Positions 12,001-20,894 of a stretch of 64,000 bases of DNA are shown here, piece after piece. How positions within the stretch are numbered: the first letter of the stretch is position 1; each line of letters begins with the position of its first letter. The notes beneath the pieces were generated by a model. The model was not told the origin of the DNA, made no database searches, and was given only the letters and a program-made list of their open reading frames with translations. Both the position numbers and the translations under genes were made by a program. The DNA comes from Balanoglossus misakiensis (Eukaryota > Hemichordata), in the NCBI GenBank assembly GCA_040954595.2, contig CM082582.2, positions 2,046,001 through 2,110,000 on the forward strand. The letters run 5' to 3'.

Positions 12001-12557
12001 TCAAATCCACCGGCATCTTTCAATTGAGAATATCCAGCCATATCATTGTCATCATCTTTCGCAGATGACAAGGTATCCAAGAACTCCCCCTGAGAACACG
12101 AAGCATCAAATTTGATCTTTTTTGGCCCTAACCCAGCACGATGTAAAACTTGACGTTCGGCAGATGTTGGAACTTTAAAGGCATGCCTGTCCGACAAACA
12201 AACAAAATTTCCTGTCCATGTACGCTTCGGTTGATTGACCGTGCCACTCCGGCGCGTGCCTGTCCTAGGTCTACATCCCCTTGGTGCCATTCTCGGGTTA
12301 AAAAGCACACTTCTTTCTTCTCGAACAGCGCTGGCCATACTGTCATTCCTGGTAGTAGACTCACCGGTTCCGATCGTACTTATACTTGTAGCCGTTTTAC
12401 ACAGGTCACGGATGCGAACGCGATCCCCCAATGTTGAAACTCCCAGTCTAGTTAATTCACCATCAGTCATGGAAAGAACCGTTGAAGGATCCACTCGTTC
12501 GTCTAGGAAACGCTGTAAGAGCGCTGGAAGTTCGAGCTTAGTCAAGATACTTTCCAT
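6049..12557 (-). CDS. SAM-UBZ-HECT ubiquitin ligase carried by the DNA transposon (8 exons, 661 aa)
   Basis: Exons on the minus strand: 12557-11730, 11007-10958, 10062-9978, 9609-9301, 9190-9058, 8388-8246, 7396-7219, 6308-6049. Every intron is GT…AG, phases join, and the total is 1986 nt with stop TGA at 6049-6051. The ATG at 12555-12557 has a good context (AGAATGG). Domains: SAM-like at about 1-60 (ILTKLELPALLQRFLDERV … LGVSTLGDRVRI); low-complexity linker; UBZ-like zinc finger C246-x2-C249-x11-H261-x3-C265; acidic stretch; then a compact HECT domain from about 400. HECT marks: VDFYGE|RAKDYGGPRKEF across the exon 4/5 junction, SILQNGVLPQFL, VLGFGTAPSIEF, and catalytic Cys624 in TSDTCINLLKLPR near the C terminus. 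At about 260 aa the HECT is shorter than the usual 350. Predicted role: transfer of ubiquitin through a Cys thioester, possibly onto the integrase or host factors (inference). The architecture recalls multicopy G2E3-like HECT genes of fish and invertebrates. Confidence 0.88.
6370..7165. mobile_element. 796-bp non-autonomous DNA transposon in HECT intron 7 (TAA duplication)
   Basis: Inverted ends GGGACCGTTCAGTTTTTACG at 6370 and their complement ending at 7165 are flanked by TAA on both sides (6367-6369 and 7166-7168). A 3-bp TAA duplication with GG-starting ends is typical of PIF/Harbinger-type MITEs, but no transposase is present, so the superfamily is inferred. The interior is full of C/G homopolymers (6391-6400, 6500-6520, 7065-7142) and repeated TGACCCCCC blocks. 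Short open frames here come from homopolymer runs and are not genes. Confidence 0.85.
7397..9057 (-). other. HECT introns 5 and 6
   Basis: Two AT-rich introns (9057-8389 and 8245-7397) on either side of exon 6. No repeats, RNA genes or additional exons were recognised. Their boundaries are GTAAGAT…TTATAG and GTGAGTTT…AATACAG. Confidence 0.7.
10063..10957 (-). other. HECT intron 2, with a CpG-rich candidate internal promoter
   Basis: This 895-bp intron contains a locally CpG-rich stretch near 10260-10430. On the minus strand a CCCATAATGC motif (about 10417-10427, similar to the core of ZNF143-type sites) is followed by AAGATGGC, a strong start context with ATG at 10384, and a 32-codon open frame. 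No splice that keeps frame with exon 3 was found. A downstream-promoter transcript lacking SAM and UBZ is possible but unproven. The rest of the intron is featureless AT-rich DNA. Confidence 0.3.
11223..11262 (-). other. Possible alternative 40-nt exon inside HECT intron 1
   Basis: Flanked by TATTGTAG upstream and GTAAGTC downstream, a good acceptor and donor. Including it between exons 1 and 2 would introduce an immediate in-frame stop (GGA TGA), so it is not part of the main model. It could be a poison exon, an alternative-start exon or chance. The rest of intron 1 (11008-11729) has no coding signal but holds a CRE/E-box composite at 11675-11686. Confidence 0.3.
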
Positions 12558-12704
12558 TCTGACTGGGTCAAACACTCAGATCATAAACAAATATGGCGCA
12601 TGTTACGTATTTAAGTATGTTGCGCCCTCTTTGACAGAATTGCGGTTAGGCATAGCATATCATAATGACATGTCCGCATAGTATAAAGCCAAACGCGCGC
12701 CGTA
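12558..12704 (-). promoter_or_regulatory. Upstream region of the HECT gene
   Basis: Unique DNA between the right tandem array and the HECT start codon. A minus-strand ATG (in GCCATATTTGTTTATG) lies about 30 bases upstream and is out of frame. No TATA box is obvious. The promoter is assumed only from position. Confidence 0.3.
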
Positions 12705-13603
12705 TGTTGAACGGGCATAGTATCATGGTGAATGAGCGACGTATAATGATGTATGCACAGCGTATAATGATGTATGCACATTGTATAAAGGTGTATGAGC
12801 GTCGTATAATGATGTATGGGCAATGTATAATGATTTATTCACAGCGTATAATGATGTATGCACATTGTATAAAGGCGAATGAGCATCGTATAATGATGTA
12901 TGGGCAATGTATAATGATGTATTCACAGCGTATAATGATGTATGCACATTGTATAAAGGTGTATGAGCGTCGTATAATGATGTATGGGCAATGTATAATG
13001 ATTTATTCACAGCGTATAATGATGTATGCACATTGTATAAAGGCGAATGAGCGTCGTATAATGATGTATGCACATTGTATAAAGGTGTATGAGCGTCGTA
13101 TAATGATGTATGGGCAATGTATAATGATGTATTCACAGCGTATAATGATGTATGCACATTGTATAAAGGTGTATGAGCGTCGTATAATGATGTATGGGCA
13201 ATGTATAATGATGTATTCACAGCGTATAATGATGTATGCACATTGTATAAAGGCGAATGAGCGTCGTATAATGATGTATGGGCAATGTATAATGATGTAT
13301 TCACAGCGTATAATGATGTATGCACATTGTATAAAGGCGAATGAGCATCGTATAATGATGTATGCACATTGTATAAAGGTGTATGAGCGTCGTATAATGA
13401 TGTATGGGCAATGTATAATGATTTATTCACAGCGTATAATGATGTATGCACATTGTATAAAGGTGTATGAGCGTCGTATAATGATGTATGGGCAATGTAT
13501 AATGATGTATGCACATTGTATAAATATGTATGAGCTTCGTATAATGATGTATAAGCGTCGTATAATGGTAACAATGGACTTAAGACAGCTGTGGCTTTCC
13601 ATA
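12705..13603 (-). repeat. Right terminal inverted repeat with 21-bp tandem array
   Basis: Reverse complement of the left end: the terminal 50 bases match the left terminus exactly. The array (about 12714-13568) is more homogeneous than the left one and shows an 84-bp (4 x 21) higher-order period: units ending in GCACATT, GAGCGTC, GGGCAAT and TCACAGC recur in that order. The different degree of homogenisation suggests the two arrays evolve by slippage or unequal exchange, not by copying each other. Long open frames here (over 300 codons on both strands) are a by-product of the 21-bp period. Confidence 0.9.
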
Positions 13604-13609
13604 GCTGCA
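13604..13609. repeat. Target-site duplication, right copy (GCTGCA)
   Basis: Second copy of the 6-bp duplication flanking the 10.6-kb transposon. Counting only one copy, the gag reading phase is continuous from one side of the insertion to the other. Confidence 0.92.
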
Positions 13610-14049
13610 GGCATTTGGTTGTATGTGGATACATCCTTACCTTGTAACAATATGCACTGAGATTCACCCCCAGTCATCTTTTCCCACTTCTGAGCAGTGG
13701 CGTAGCGCTGAAAACGTTGAAGGTACGCATCCATATCATCAACATCCTCACGAAAACCCTGTAGTCTCGGAGCACGCGCTTTGGCCAAATTATTTTCAGT
13801 AACCTGCTGTTCTGTATTTTCCCCTTTCAATTTTAATTCTTGTAAGTGAATTTGCATTTTCAGTATCTCTCTCTCATGTTCCTCGCGCCGCCTATTATCT
13901 TCTCTCTGCTCCTCTCTCTCAGTAGCCCTAAGATCCCTCTGTCTAATTTGTTCCTCTCTAACATAATCTTTTAAAGCAGTCCCTTCCAACCCAAATTTTC
14001 TCCCTATCTTAGATATTCTTTCTGCATATATGCTTTGCTGTATCGCGAT
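13604..14049 (-). pseudogene. LTR-retrotransposon gag N-terminal part (separated from the rest by the insertion)
   Basis: The minus-strand frame is open from just after a TAA at 14050-14052 to the transposon border. It encodes a highly charged coiled-coil-like stretch (EREEQREDNRRREEHERE) and then LQGFREDVDDMDAYLQRF, a signature of the N-terminal capsid region of many Ty3/gypsy and chromovirus-like Gag proteins. The reading frame runs to the GCTGCA target duplication and is in phase with the gag segment at 2962. No in-frame ATG lies near the start: a TTG is at 13987-13989, and in-frame stops lie just upstream. The true start is therefore either degraded, lies in another frame, or uses an unrecognised splice or non-AUG codon. 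Seen: frame and motifs. Inferred: that this is the same gag gene as 1774-2962. Confidence 0.82.
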
Positions 14050-14307
14050 TTACAACCCCCAGTTTGACAACCCCTAGCAGTACAGGGCATTCAGCACAAG
14101 TCAACACAGCCAAACGCACGACGCAAACCAACACGGCCCATATTATATAGCAGGAAACCACAAGCGCACATACAGTAACAGTACCAGCCTACAGACCCAG
14201 CACCGTCTTCACAATTTGCAGAATCTCTACCTATCAAAACCATGGTCTCCACTATATGGCAACAATTTATGATAGTATACAAACAAATGCACAACAAAAC
14301 GATAAAA

Positions 14308-14325
14308 CTCCCGGACGAGCCCCCA
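14308..14325 (-). other. Primer-binding site, tRNA-Pro type
   Basis: On the minus strand this reads TGGGGGCTCGTCCGGGAG. It matches 17 of 18 bases of the tRNA-Pro primer-binding site familiar from gammaretroviruses and some Ty3/gypsy elements. It lies two bases inside the LTR edge (…CTGACA, TT, then the site), which is the expected spacing, and about 260 bases upstream of the open gag frame. It fixes the orientation of the element and the inner edge of its 5' LTR. Confidence 0.85.
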
Positions 14326-14327
14326 AA

Positions 14328-14712
14328 TGTCAGAGGTGGAGGGCACCCCTCTGATTCCAGGATAAATATTGAGCTGCTCTCAGTGCCAAGGAGTAAACAT
14401 CCGTGGATAAGGTATGGGGAGAAACTACACAAACCAGTGCGGATACAATAATACAGTTGATTTAATTTAAATCAATTAAATAATATAAAGATAATACTAG
14501 GAATATAATTTTTGTGCACAATATGCACAATATCAAATGTCTCTGTCCTAACCAATTTAGCAGGTACAGGTATGCTGATACAATTGGTCATACAATACAA
14601 TGGGTTACTTAATATATTACATAAATGAATATATTCACAATATCACTATAGTTTATTGTCTATTGCATATTGTCTAAACAATGGTAAGTGTCACTTAGCT
14701 GTATATAACATT
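14328..14712 (-). repeat. 5' LTR, inner part (outer end not determined)
   Basis: The LTR must end at 14328, because on the minus strand CTGACA is followed by TT and the primer-binding site. Reading inward on the minus strand there is a TATA-like stretch near 14702-14709 and an AATAAA at 14652-14657, a plausible U3/R arrangement that leaves about 320 bases of R-U5. The outer end cannot be placed because the 3' LTR is outside the window, so the right coordinate given is only a minimum extent. The 1.1 kb beyond it may still be U3. Confidence 0.5.
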
Positions 14713-15680
14713 CATAGTAAACAATCATGATTCAACCACAATATGGGATGGAGTCCTGTATAGATGAACGATGTAGCGACGATCCACATTACACATACAA
14801 TCTGTGATACACCATGTTTTCTACCACTTGTAGTCCTCCAGTAGTCAAGTAAACACACTGAAGACTGACTTGTTAGATGCAAGTCTTGGGTTAAATGGCT
14901 GAATGAAAAATCAACAAACATTGACTGAAATGTCCACCTTAGCAACTGTTCACAAATGAATACTGACGTTTCTCAATAATAATTATCAGAAATTTGGACT
15001 AGTTAAAGCGTCATGATTACATGTGATACCATGGAAAATTATGCTTTAACTATGACCGTCCTATTACTTACAAATTGTCGAATTTGACATAAATATCCAT
15101 AAAATATAAATTTAAGTTATAGTAAATAAATAAACAAATACATTACTTACACGAGAATTCTTCACCACACTTCATGCTCAGCAATACCGGGTCTATAGGA
15201 TGGTTCCACAGAACTCTGCTTGGAGCAATTTCCAGCCACACCACATACGACCATGCCAGCCACGCCAATCGCCCGACCACACCGGTTTGCACTGAATAAG
15301 CACAATTCTGCTTTCTAGAAGTACTGAATTTACTTCCACTCGAATTGCAGAAACAGTGGTCCTGAGAGCACTAATGCGCGCTACAGCATTACATGGACAC
15401 AGCAAGGTATGGTGCAATATTTCCCCTAGTATTTCTACTCACTGAGCAGGGAGACCCGACTTGTTGCTCCCTTCAAGACCTAAATTGAAGTGTGCTCTCT
15501 TACTACACGAAACTTAGCTAACGAAGCCCTATTCATTAACATGACAATACACGGTGTCACTACACCTGAAATTATGCGGGCACCTGGGTTTCCACTGACT
15601 CCAGTACTACCTAATTATATGACAAGTTGGGACCGACAGTCGAGACCCATACAGCATTACAATCAACAAATAGTAAAACA
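14713..15680. other. No gene recognised; possibly outer LTR or flank
   Basis: AT-rich to about 15170, then a more GC-balanced stretch to about 15650. No coding frame, tRNA or repeat was recognised. Part of it may be the U3 of the retrotransposon LTR, whose outer end cannot be located without the 3' LTR. Confidence 0.5.
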
Positions 15681-15795
15681 AATAAAAAAGTAAACAAAAA
15701 ACAGGAAAACATTTTAAAAATACAAATAAAATTATGAAACTACTAAAAAAACAAAACAAAAACAAAAACAACACAAAAACACAAAACAACAAGCG
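15680..15795 (+). repeat. A-rich low-complexity tract
   Basis: About 115 bases dominated by A with scattered C (AAACAAAAACAAAAACAAC). It could be a degenerate retroposon tail or simple sequence. The apparent minus-strand reading frame through it (Phe/Leu-rich) is an artefact. Confidence 0.7.
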
Positions 15796-17811
15796 AGGTC
15801 AATAAAGATTAACGCTTACAAAGATAGAAACAGTAAGACTGTTGTGATTATTGCTGGAATAGGCAATGTTTTAATCTACCTGCAAATACTGGTGTGACAA
15901 AGATTGTCGGCCAGTCAACATCACCAACGATATTAACAATATAAAAATAAATAAAATTTCAACGATTCAACTTCTTTTCTAGCTTCCTATCTGGATAGTT
16001 TGTTTTATTTTACTCTAAAGATCACCTTTCTTCTAGGCCACGTGGCAAGAGACGTTTTCAACTTCTACTATCATCGATGCGAGAGTACTATAGTATTCTC
16101 ATATACACGGACAAAGGCCACCAAAATAAGAGAATCATTTGGTCAAATGGTAGAGGGCGCAAAAACAGATATTTCAAATGACAAAATTTTCCGATAAACG
16201 TGTTTAATCAAATCAAACTGTGCTCAATGGTATTCTTGCAAAAATTGAATACACATGAAACAAAATACAGCAACTGCCATGAACAACAAGTTTATTCATG
16301 ACAAAATTCAATTTTTTTAATTAGTGATTTCCATTATCAGCTGAAAACTAAAATTAGATTGTCATCTTGAACAGTATAAAATCAGCGAGCAATTAGACAT
16401 TAAGTACCCAGCATACTAAAATAAAACCATGTAAACATGCACAATTAGATAATCAAAGATTTTTATTTATTCACCATGATGTTTTTAATTTATGTCAAAT
16501 CAAAGTACTTGAAGTTATGGAAGATCAATTAAAATAGAAAACTGTAATTTTAATGGCTCGGTAATGTATCCAATTTCTGCCCAATATATGAAATTTCCGA
16601 GTCAGCAACTGAAGAATTCGTGGGGAAAATATTTACGTGATGTGTAACAGAATTCACTTTGAAGTAAGGAGTTTTTGTAAAATCAACATGCATATTACAA
16701 TTTATTTGTAAAAATTGATTGGCAATGGAAAATTGGCGTTTAAATATATAGTACTTCAAGATGAACAGATAAAATATAAGTTATTACAGATGTCATTTTA
16801 CGACAACAAGGAATGTTCAATCGTTCTTTAATATCTTTAATGATGCCAGGTCAAATGTCACCTTTGCAAATTCAACCACTGGTACCATAGCCATTTCAAA
16901 TGTAGCCAAAAGTGCGCCACCACTTTCTTCAAACATACTGAAACCATCTACAGGTTACTGTAGTCCTATATCTCTTGGCATCCATGGCAGTTTAGCTAGA
17001 CATGAGCTGGCAAGGGGTGACCTGCAAGCTTTGAACTCTGGCTTCGGTAATGTCGACTCTGGCTCTGGCATATACTTGCAGGTCCATATGACCTTGGGGT
17101 GAACATGGTCATGAAGAAATAAATAGAATATGTTTGGTACATTGTCAACTTCATTTTAAACTTTCAAAAAAATAACAATATGGTGAGTAATGTTTTTGTT
17201 GTTTTCAAAGAGACTCACCATACACTTTAGTAAATCAAAGACTTGAAAAAGTTTTGAGGACTATCATTTGTCTGAATCTCGGACCGCGAGGCACATACTA
17301 CCTTAAATAGTTTCACTCGCAGCTTCTTGTGGGCAGTTTCTCCTTGCGTACCTGTACAGACACACCAGGAGGCCGTTCCCGATGAACAACTCAACCCACA
17401 TGAAAACATTCAAGCGTCTGGTCACACCCATTTCCGTCAAACAAGAACATGAATGAAACTGCGGAGGAAGAGAACAGGAGAGTGCCCATTAACCCTGTAA
17501 TGGCCAATCATTTACTGGCACAAGGTTCCGGATGTACGATCACTGGAGTTGAAAATAAGGTCATGGATTTGAAAATCATTTTGAGTTATGAAATTGAAAT
17601 ACATATTTTTCATTGTGGATTCTCCGACATAAATATTATCAAAATCAATAAGGATTGGCTTTTTAATTTATGACATATAACGCCATGAATCTAGCCCATT
17701 AATACAAAGGCAATACTTAAACACATTTCGGGGTAGCGTTATGACAACTTGAAGAAAGTATGAATACAAACTTTCTAAAGTAATATTTTAAAGGTTGGCG
17801 TATTGCTTAGC
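15796..17811. other. No gene recognised
   Basis: AT-rich DNA with only short frames. The longest notable open stretch is 16773-17099 on the plus strand (109 codons, no usable start, no recognised motif). A 74-codon ATG frame at 17449-17673 also has no recognised features. Neither is called as a gene. Confidence 0.5.
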
Positions 17812-18336
17812 ATAATCATTTTTCCGTTTGCTGTGACATTTGTCTCCCTGTGAGAGTTTAAGTAAATGTAGAGTCACGCAGATTAGGCAACATCAATATC
17901 CCATACGTAATTCAGTGTGTTTTGTTCGCGTTTTTGGTTTTCATTTAGAAAATGAACAAAGGACTTTCCTATCATTGACCAACACTCGTATGAATACATC
18001 CAAATTACCCAACTTTAATTTTCCTTAAAGAATTGGTCAGCTCTGCGAATATATTTCACCTGACCACTTCCTTTGCTAAGGAAGAGTGTTGTTTATGTAA
18101 TAATATTTTTATAATATTTATAACTTATGTAGCACATTAAATCTCAACGTGCTTTAAGTTGTCCCATGGTCATTTGAGCTAGGATGTTGGACCTAAATAT
18201 TCCATTCAACTCCCTGGGGAGCAAACAACATCTCACCATCATTAGAAATGCCAAATTACAGTGCTTTTGGCCACGTATTAACCTGGGGATTTACAGTTAA
18301 CTTTAAATACACACGCATATGCATTTAATCCCCATG
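17812..18336 (+). repeat. 'Head' repeat copy 1, ending in a single satellite-A-like monomer
   Basis: About 415 bases starting CATAATCATTTTTCCGTTTG closely match 21915-22330. The last 110 bases (18230-18336) match one satellite A monomer (AAATTACAGTGCTTTTGGCC, then AACCTGGGGATTTACAG). The same head sequence therefore occurs here with one monomer and at 21.9 kb in front of about 16 kb of monomers. The copy is abutted by the foldback element at 18337. Confidence 0.8.
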
Positions 18337-18683
18337 TGAGGGACAAAGTCTCTCTCTCGCTGCCCTTTTTCCCATATTATATTTGATAAGAGACACCGTT
18401 TGTTATTCTACATGTGGATATATAGCGAATGAACGTTCAACCACACACAACTTCCATCCCTCTTATAGACAGGAGAGTGAAAAACTCGCCAAAATGAATA
18501 ATCGTTCTTTACCATTTATTCATTTTGGGCGAGTTTTTACTCTCATATCGTACAAACGAGACGGAAGTTGTGTGTGATCGAATGTTGATTCACCATATAT
18601 CCACATGTAGAATAACATCAATGGCGTCTTGTATCATACATAATTAATTGAAAAAAGGCAGCGATGAGAGACTTCGCCCCTTT
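18337..18683. mobile_element. Imperfect foldback (palindromic MITE-like) element, about 347 bp
   Basis: The two halves are inverted copies. The outer arms match imperfectly (AAGTCTCTC…TCGCTGCC on the left, mirrored near 18650-18675). The middle arms match well (TTATTCTACATGTGGATATA at 18403 against its complement ending near 18615), as do the inner arms (ACTCGCCAAAATGAATAA against TTATTCATTTTGGGCGAGT). The loop is near 18505-18515. No clear target duplication is seen. It lies between two copies of the head repeat. Confidence 0.8.
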
Positions 18684-18905
18684 AAACAATTGGTCAGCTC
18701 TGCGAATATAGTTCACCTGACCACTTCCTTTGCTAAGTAAGAGTGTTGTTTATGTAATAATATCAATATAATATTTATTACTTATATAGCACATTATGCA
18801 ATAAATCTCAATGTGCTGCTTTGAAGTGTTTCCCATGGTAATTTGACCTAGGTCGTTGGACCTAAAATATTCCATTCCACTCCATGGGGAGCAAACAACA
18901 GCTCA
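18684..18905 (+). repeat. 'Head' repeat copy 2 (partial, without satellite)
   Basis: Starts AACAATTGGTCAGCTCTGCG and matches 18028-18240 and 22126-22330, including GACCACTTCC, AGAGTGTTGTTTATGTAATAAT and TCGTTGGACCTAAA blocks. It ends at the GGGGAGCAAACAAC box, where the other copies continue into satellite A. Confidence 0.8.
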
Positions 18906-18969
18906 CATGTGCAGCTTTTATATCAGCAAAGCAGACCTATACATACACATTACAATATCCGATCCACCA

Positions 18970-19110
18970 AATGACCCTTTTCTTATAGGCGGGGAGAGGC
19001 AAGGAGATGTAAATTGCCTTGCCAGAGGACACAACACCACAACCATGCCAGGGATCAAACTCTTGATTCTTTGATTATGGGTCTGATGCTCTAACCACTG
19101 GACTATGACA
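18970..19110 (-). repeat. tRNA-derived SINE-like fragment
   Basis: The minus strand from 19110 reads TAGTCCAGTGGTTAGAGC (box A-like), then GAGTTTGATCCC (box B-like), followed by a CTTGCC-rich tail seen in many invertebrate SINEs. The acceptor arms do not pair, so this is a tRNA-derived repeat and not a functional tRNA gene. Confidence 0.6.
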
Positions 19111-20890
19111 TTAATTTAAGGCCATCGCTTTCGTCAATTCCCCTGCGCTCCCCCTGGTAGTTTACGTCCAGTCCCTTACTTGTAATTGTCTTTGTTTGGC
19201 AACTGCAGGCCAAAAAGTTTTACTACCATGAATAAATCTACCCTAATCGATTATTCATAAAAGTGCAACGTTTTTTTTGGAACTACTGTCGACATTGTAA
19301 AAACCCCAGGTAGTAACTTGGGGGTGAAAAAAGGCAACTCTCAGTAGCTCCTGGGAACAGTTCAATTTCATGGTCATATCATTAAATGTGCTGGTCCAGT
19401 GAAAAAAAATGGGTCTCATGAACGTTCCCGAATTCATGACTCATCGCCAAGGTCCTTGGAATGAAGCACATTTTAAAACAGGCAACTGGTCTGGTCTTTT
19501 GCTTTGTCAACTTTCGACAAGCTTTAGCCGTGCATGCCCTGTAAGTCACAATGCACATTAGACATCAACATTACTTTAGAACATGGTGAATTTCACACAG
19601 TGTGTAGGTTATATTATTGACTGCTACAATATTTTCAGTGTTTGGGTGTAAAATGAACCCAGGTAGCTGGCAGTTGAAACACTACTGAACAAACAGTTTC
19701 ATGTCAATGTAATCCAGACATTATCACTGAAGAGGTGTGAACGAGCGAAGACATTCAGGAGGCTCCTCTGTGCAAACACTGCCCTTGGCTACCAGCTGTG
19801 AAGTGATATGATAGAATTGTACCACATCAACTAGCAAGGCCCTGCACTGTAAGATGTTAAGTGTTATTTTTTGTGTGTTTTATTTGGTCCCATTTGTATA
19901 GGTATATACAGTGGGACCTTATGGATTTGGTTGCGTCTGTATGTATGTATGGACATATGGACGGATAGATGGATGTATGTCCGTACACATCAAAAACTTG
20001 AAAACCGTTGCGCCAATAACCTCGATATTTGGTGTGTAGATGCATGCTAGGCTGTAGATGGGAGTTTGTTCAAACGAAGTTGTCATTGCCAAAAATATAT
20101 ACAAATTAGCTGGGAAAACCTTAATTTGGTCAAAACTCAGAAACTCGACAAGTCCTGGTCATATTGATTTGAAAAAATGGTATGATAGTACCTTATATTA
20201 GCCTCACACATTTCTGTATGTTTTAAGCTAATAGTGTGAATTTTCTACTTGTTATGCATTTTTTTGTCTTTTTCCACATTTTTGGTAAAAAATCAACTTT
20301 TCTGGAATTGATCAGCCGACTTCTGTGAAATTTACTATGGAGCTTCATATAGGTGATCTGAGTTACATGATGGATACCAACGTAAAACCACATATTGCCA
20401 CCAGTCAAATATGTTGAAAACAGTGTCATATTTGCTACCGAAACAGATCCTACTGTATCCTTTAACACCCCATTAGGGAACATGTATTCAAAGCATAGTA
20501 AGTTTCCACAGGGGGAAAAATACATGCAGTAAATGTCACAGTGCATTGTTAACAATGCATAAATTAGATAATTAAGTCAAAGGCTGACATTTCTCACTGT
20601 GTGTGACCAGGGTATCATTTTAAACACAGACTGGACTTTGAGTATTGTGTCCAATGGAAAAAATACATCAGCATCTACGTCTGCAAAAAAGGTGTCAGAA
20701 CTGACATATCTTATCATGTATGCCATCGAACTCAAATGATAAAATCTTCCTTTCATGTGACCTGTCTGGTTAAAGTTTACTGCCAACATTTCACCATGCT
20801 TTACCCACCCAAGACACAGTGTGTCAAATCCAATATTTGGTTCAATGAATGAACCATGAAAGTTTCCGAATTGGTACTACCCGAAAACGT
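19111..20890. other. No gene recognised; short microsatellite at 19936-19985
   Basis: Mixed AT-rich DNA. A (TGTA)/(GGAT)-type microsatellite lies at about 19936-19985. Short minus-strand frames of up to 110 codons (20223-20555) show no recognisable motifs. Nothing else can be supported. Confidence 0.5.
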
Positions 20891-20894
20891 CACA

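Larger units (their letters stand above)
2963..13603. mobile_element. 10,641-bp DNA transposon with tandem-repeat inverted termini, encoding SAM-integrase and SAM-UBZ-HECT proteins
   Basis: The borders are set by perfect inverted ends (TATGGAAAGCCACAGC… for about 50 bases on both ends) and flanking GCTGCA duplications. Inside are about 0.9-kb inverted repeats of 21-bp tandem units, a plus-strand DDE integrase gene (4010-5374) and a convergent eight-exon HECT ubiquitin-ligase gene on the minus strand (12557-6049). Both genes lack internal stops and the HECT splice sites are consensus, so this copy looks young. It is inserted in the gag gene of an LTR retrotransposon and is itself hit by a small element at 6370-7165. 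The IS3-like integrase and 6-bp duplication suggest the group catalogued as IS3EU, or a relative of Ginger-type transposons. That name is an unverified recollection. Confidence 0.9.

Noticed and set aside
12665-13667. Reading frames of more than 300 codons on both strands through the right tandem array (7-residue periods such as MMYGQCI)
   Set aside because: They come from the 21-bp period being a multiple of three. Frames are open on both strands at once, with no domain or start/stop logic.
14091-14432. 113-codon minus-strand frame across the primer-binding site
   Set aside because: It spans LTR edge, primer-binding site and leader, which are non-coding parts of an LTR element, and has no Gag similarity.
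16773-17099. 109-codon open stretch on the plus strand
   Set aside because: No start codon in a useful position, no recognised motif and no splice context that ties it to other exons.
17449-17673. 74-codon ATG frame (MNETAEEENRR)
   Set aside because: Short and isolated, with no motif. Not enough to call a gene.
19035-19110. Possible tRNA gene on the minus strand
   Set aside because: Box A- and B-like words are present but the acceptor stem does not pair, so it is treated as a tRNA-derived SINE fragment.
20223-20555. 110-codon minus-strand frame
   Set aside because: No recognisable domain, AT-rich composition, and no supporting exon neighbours.
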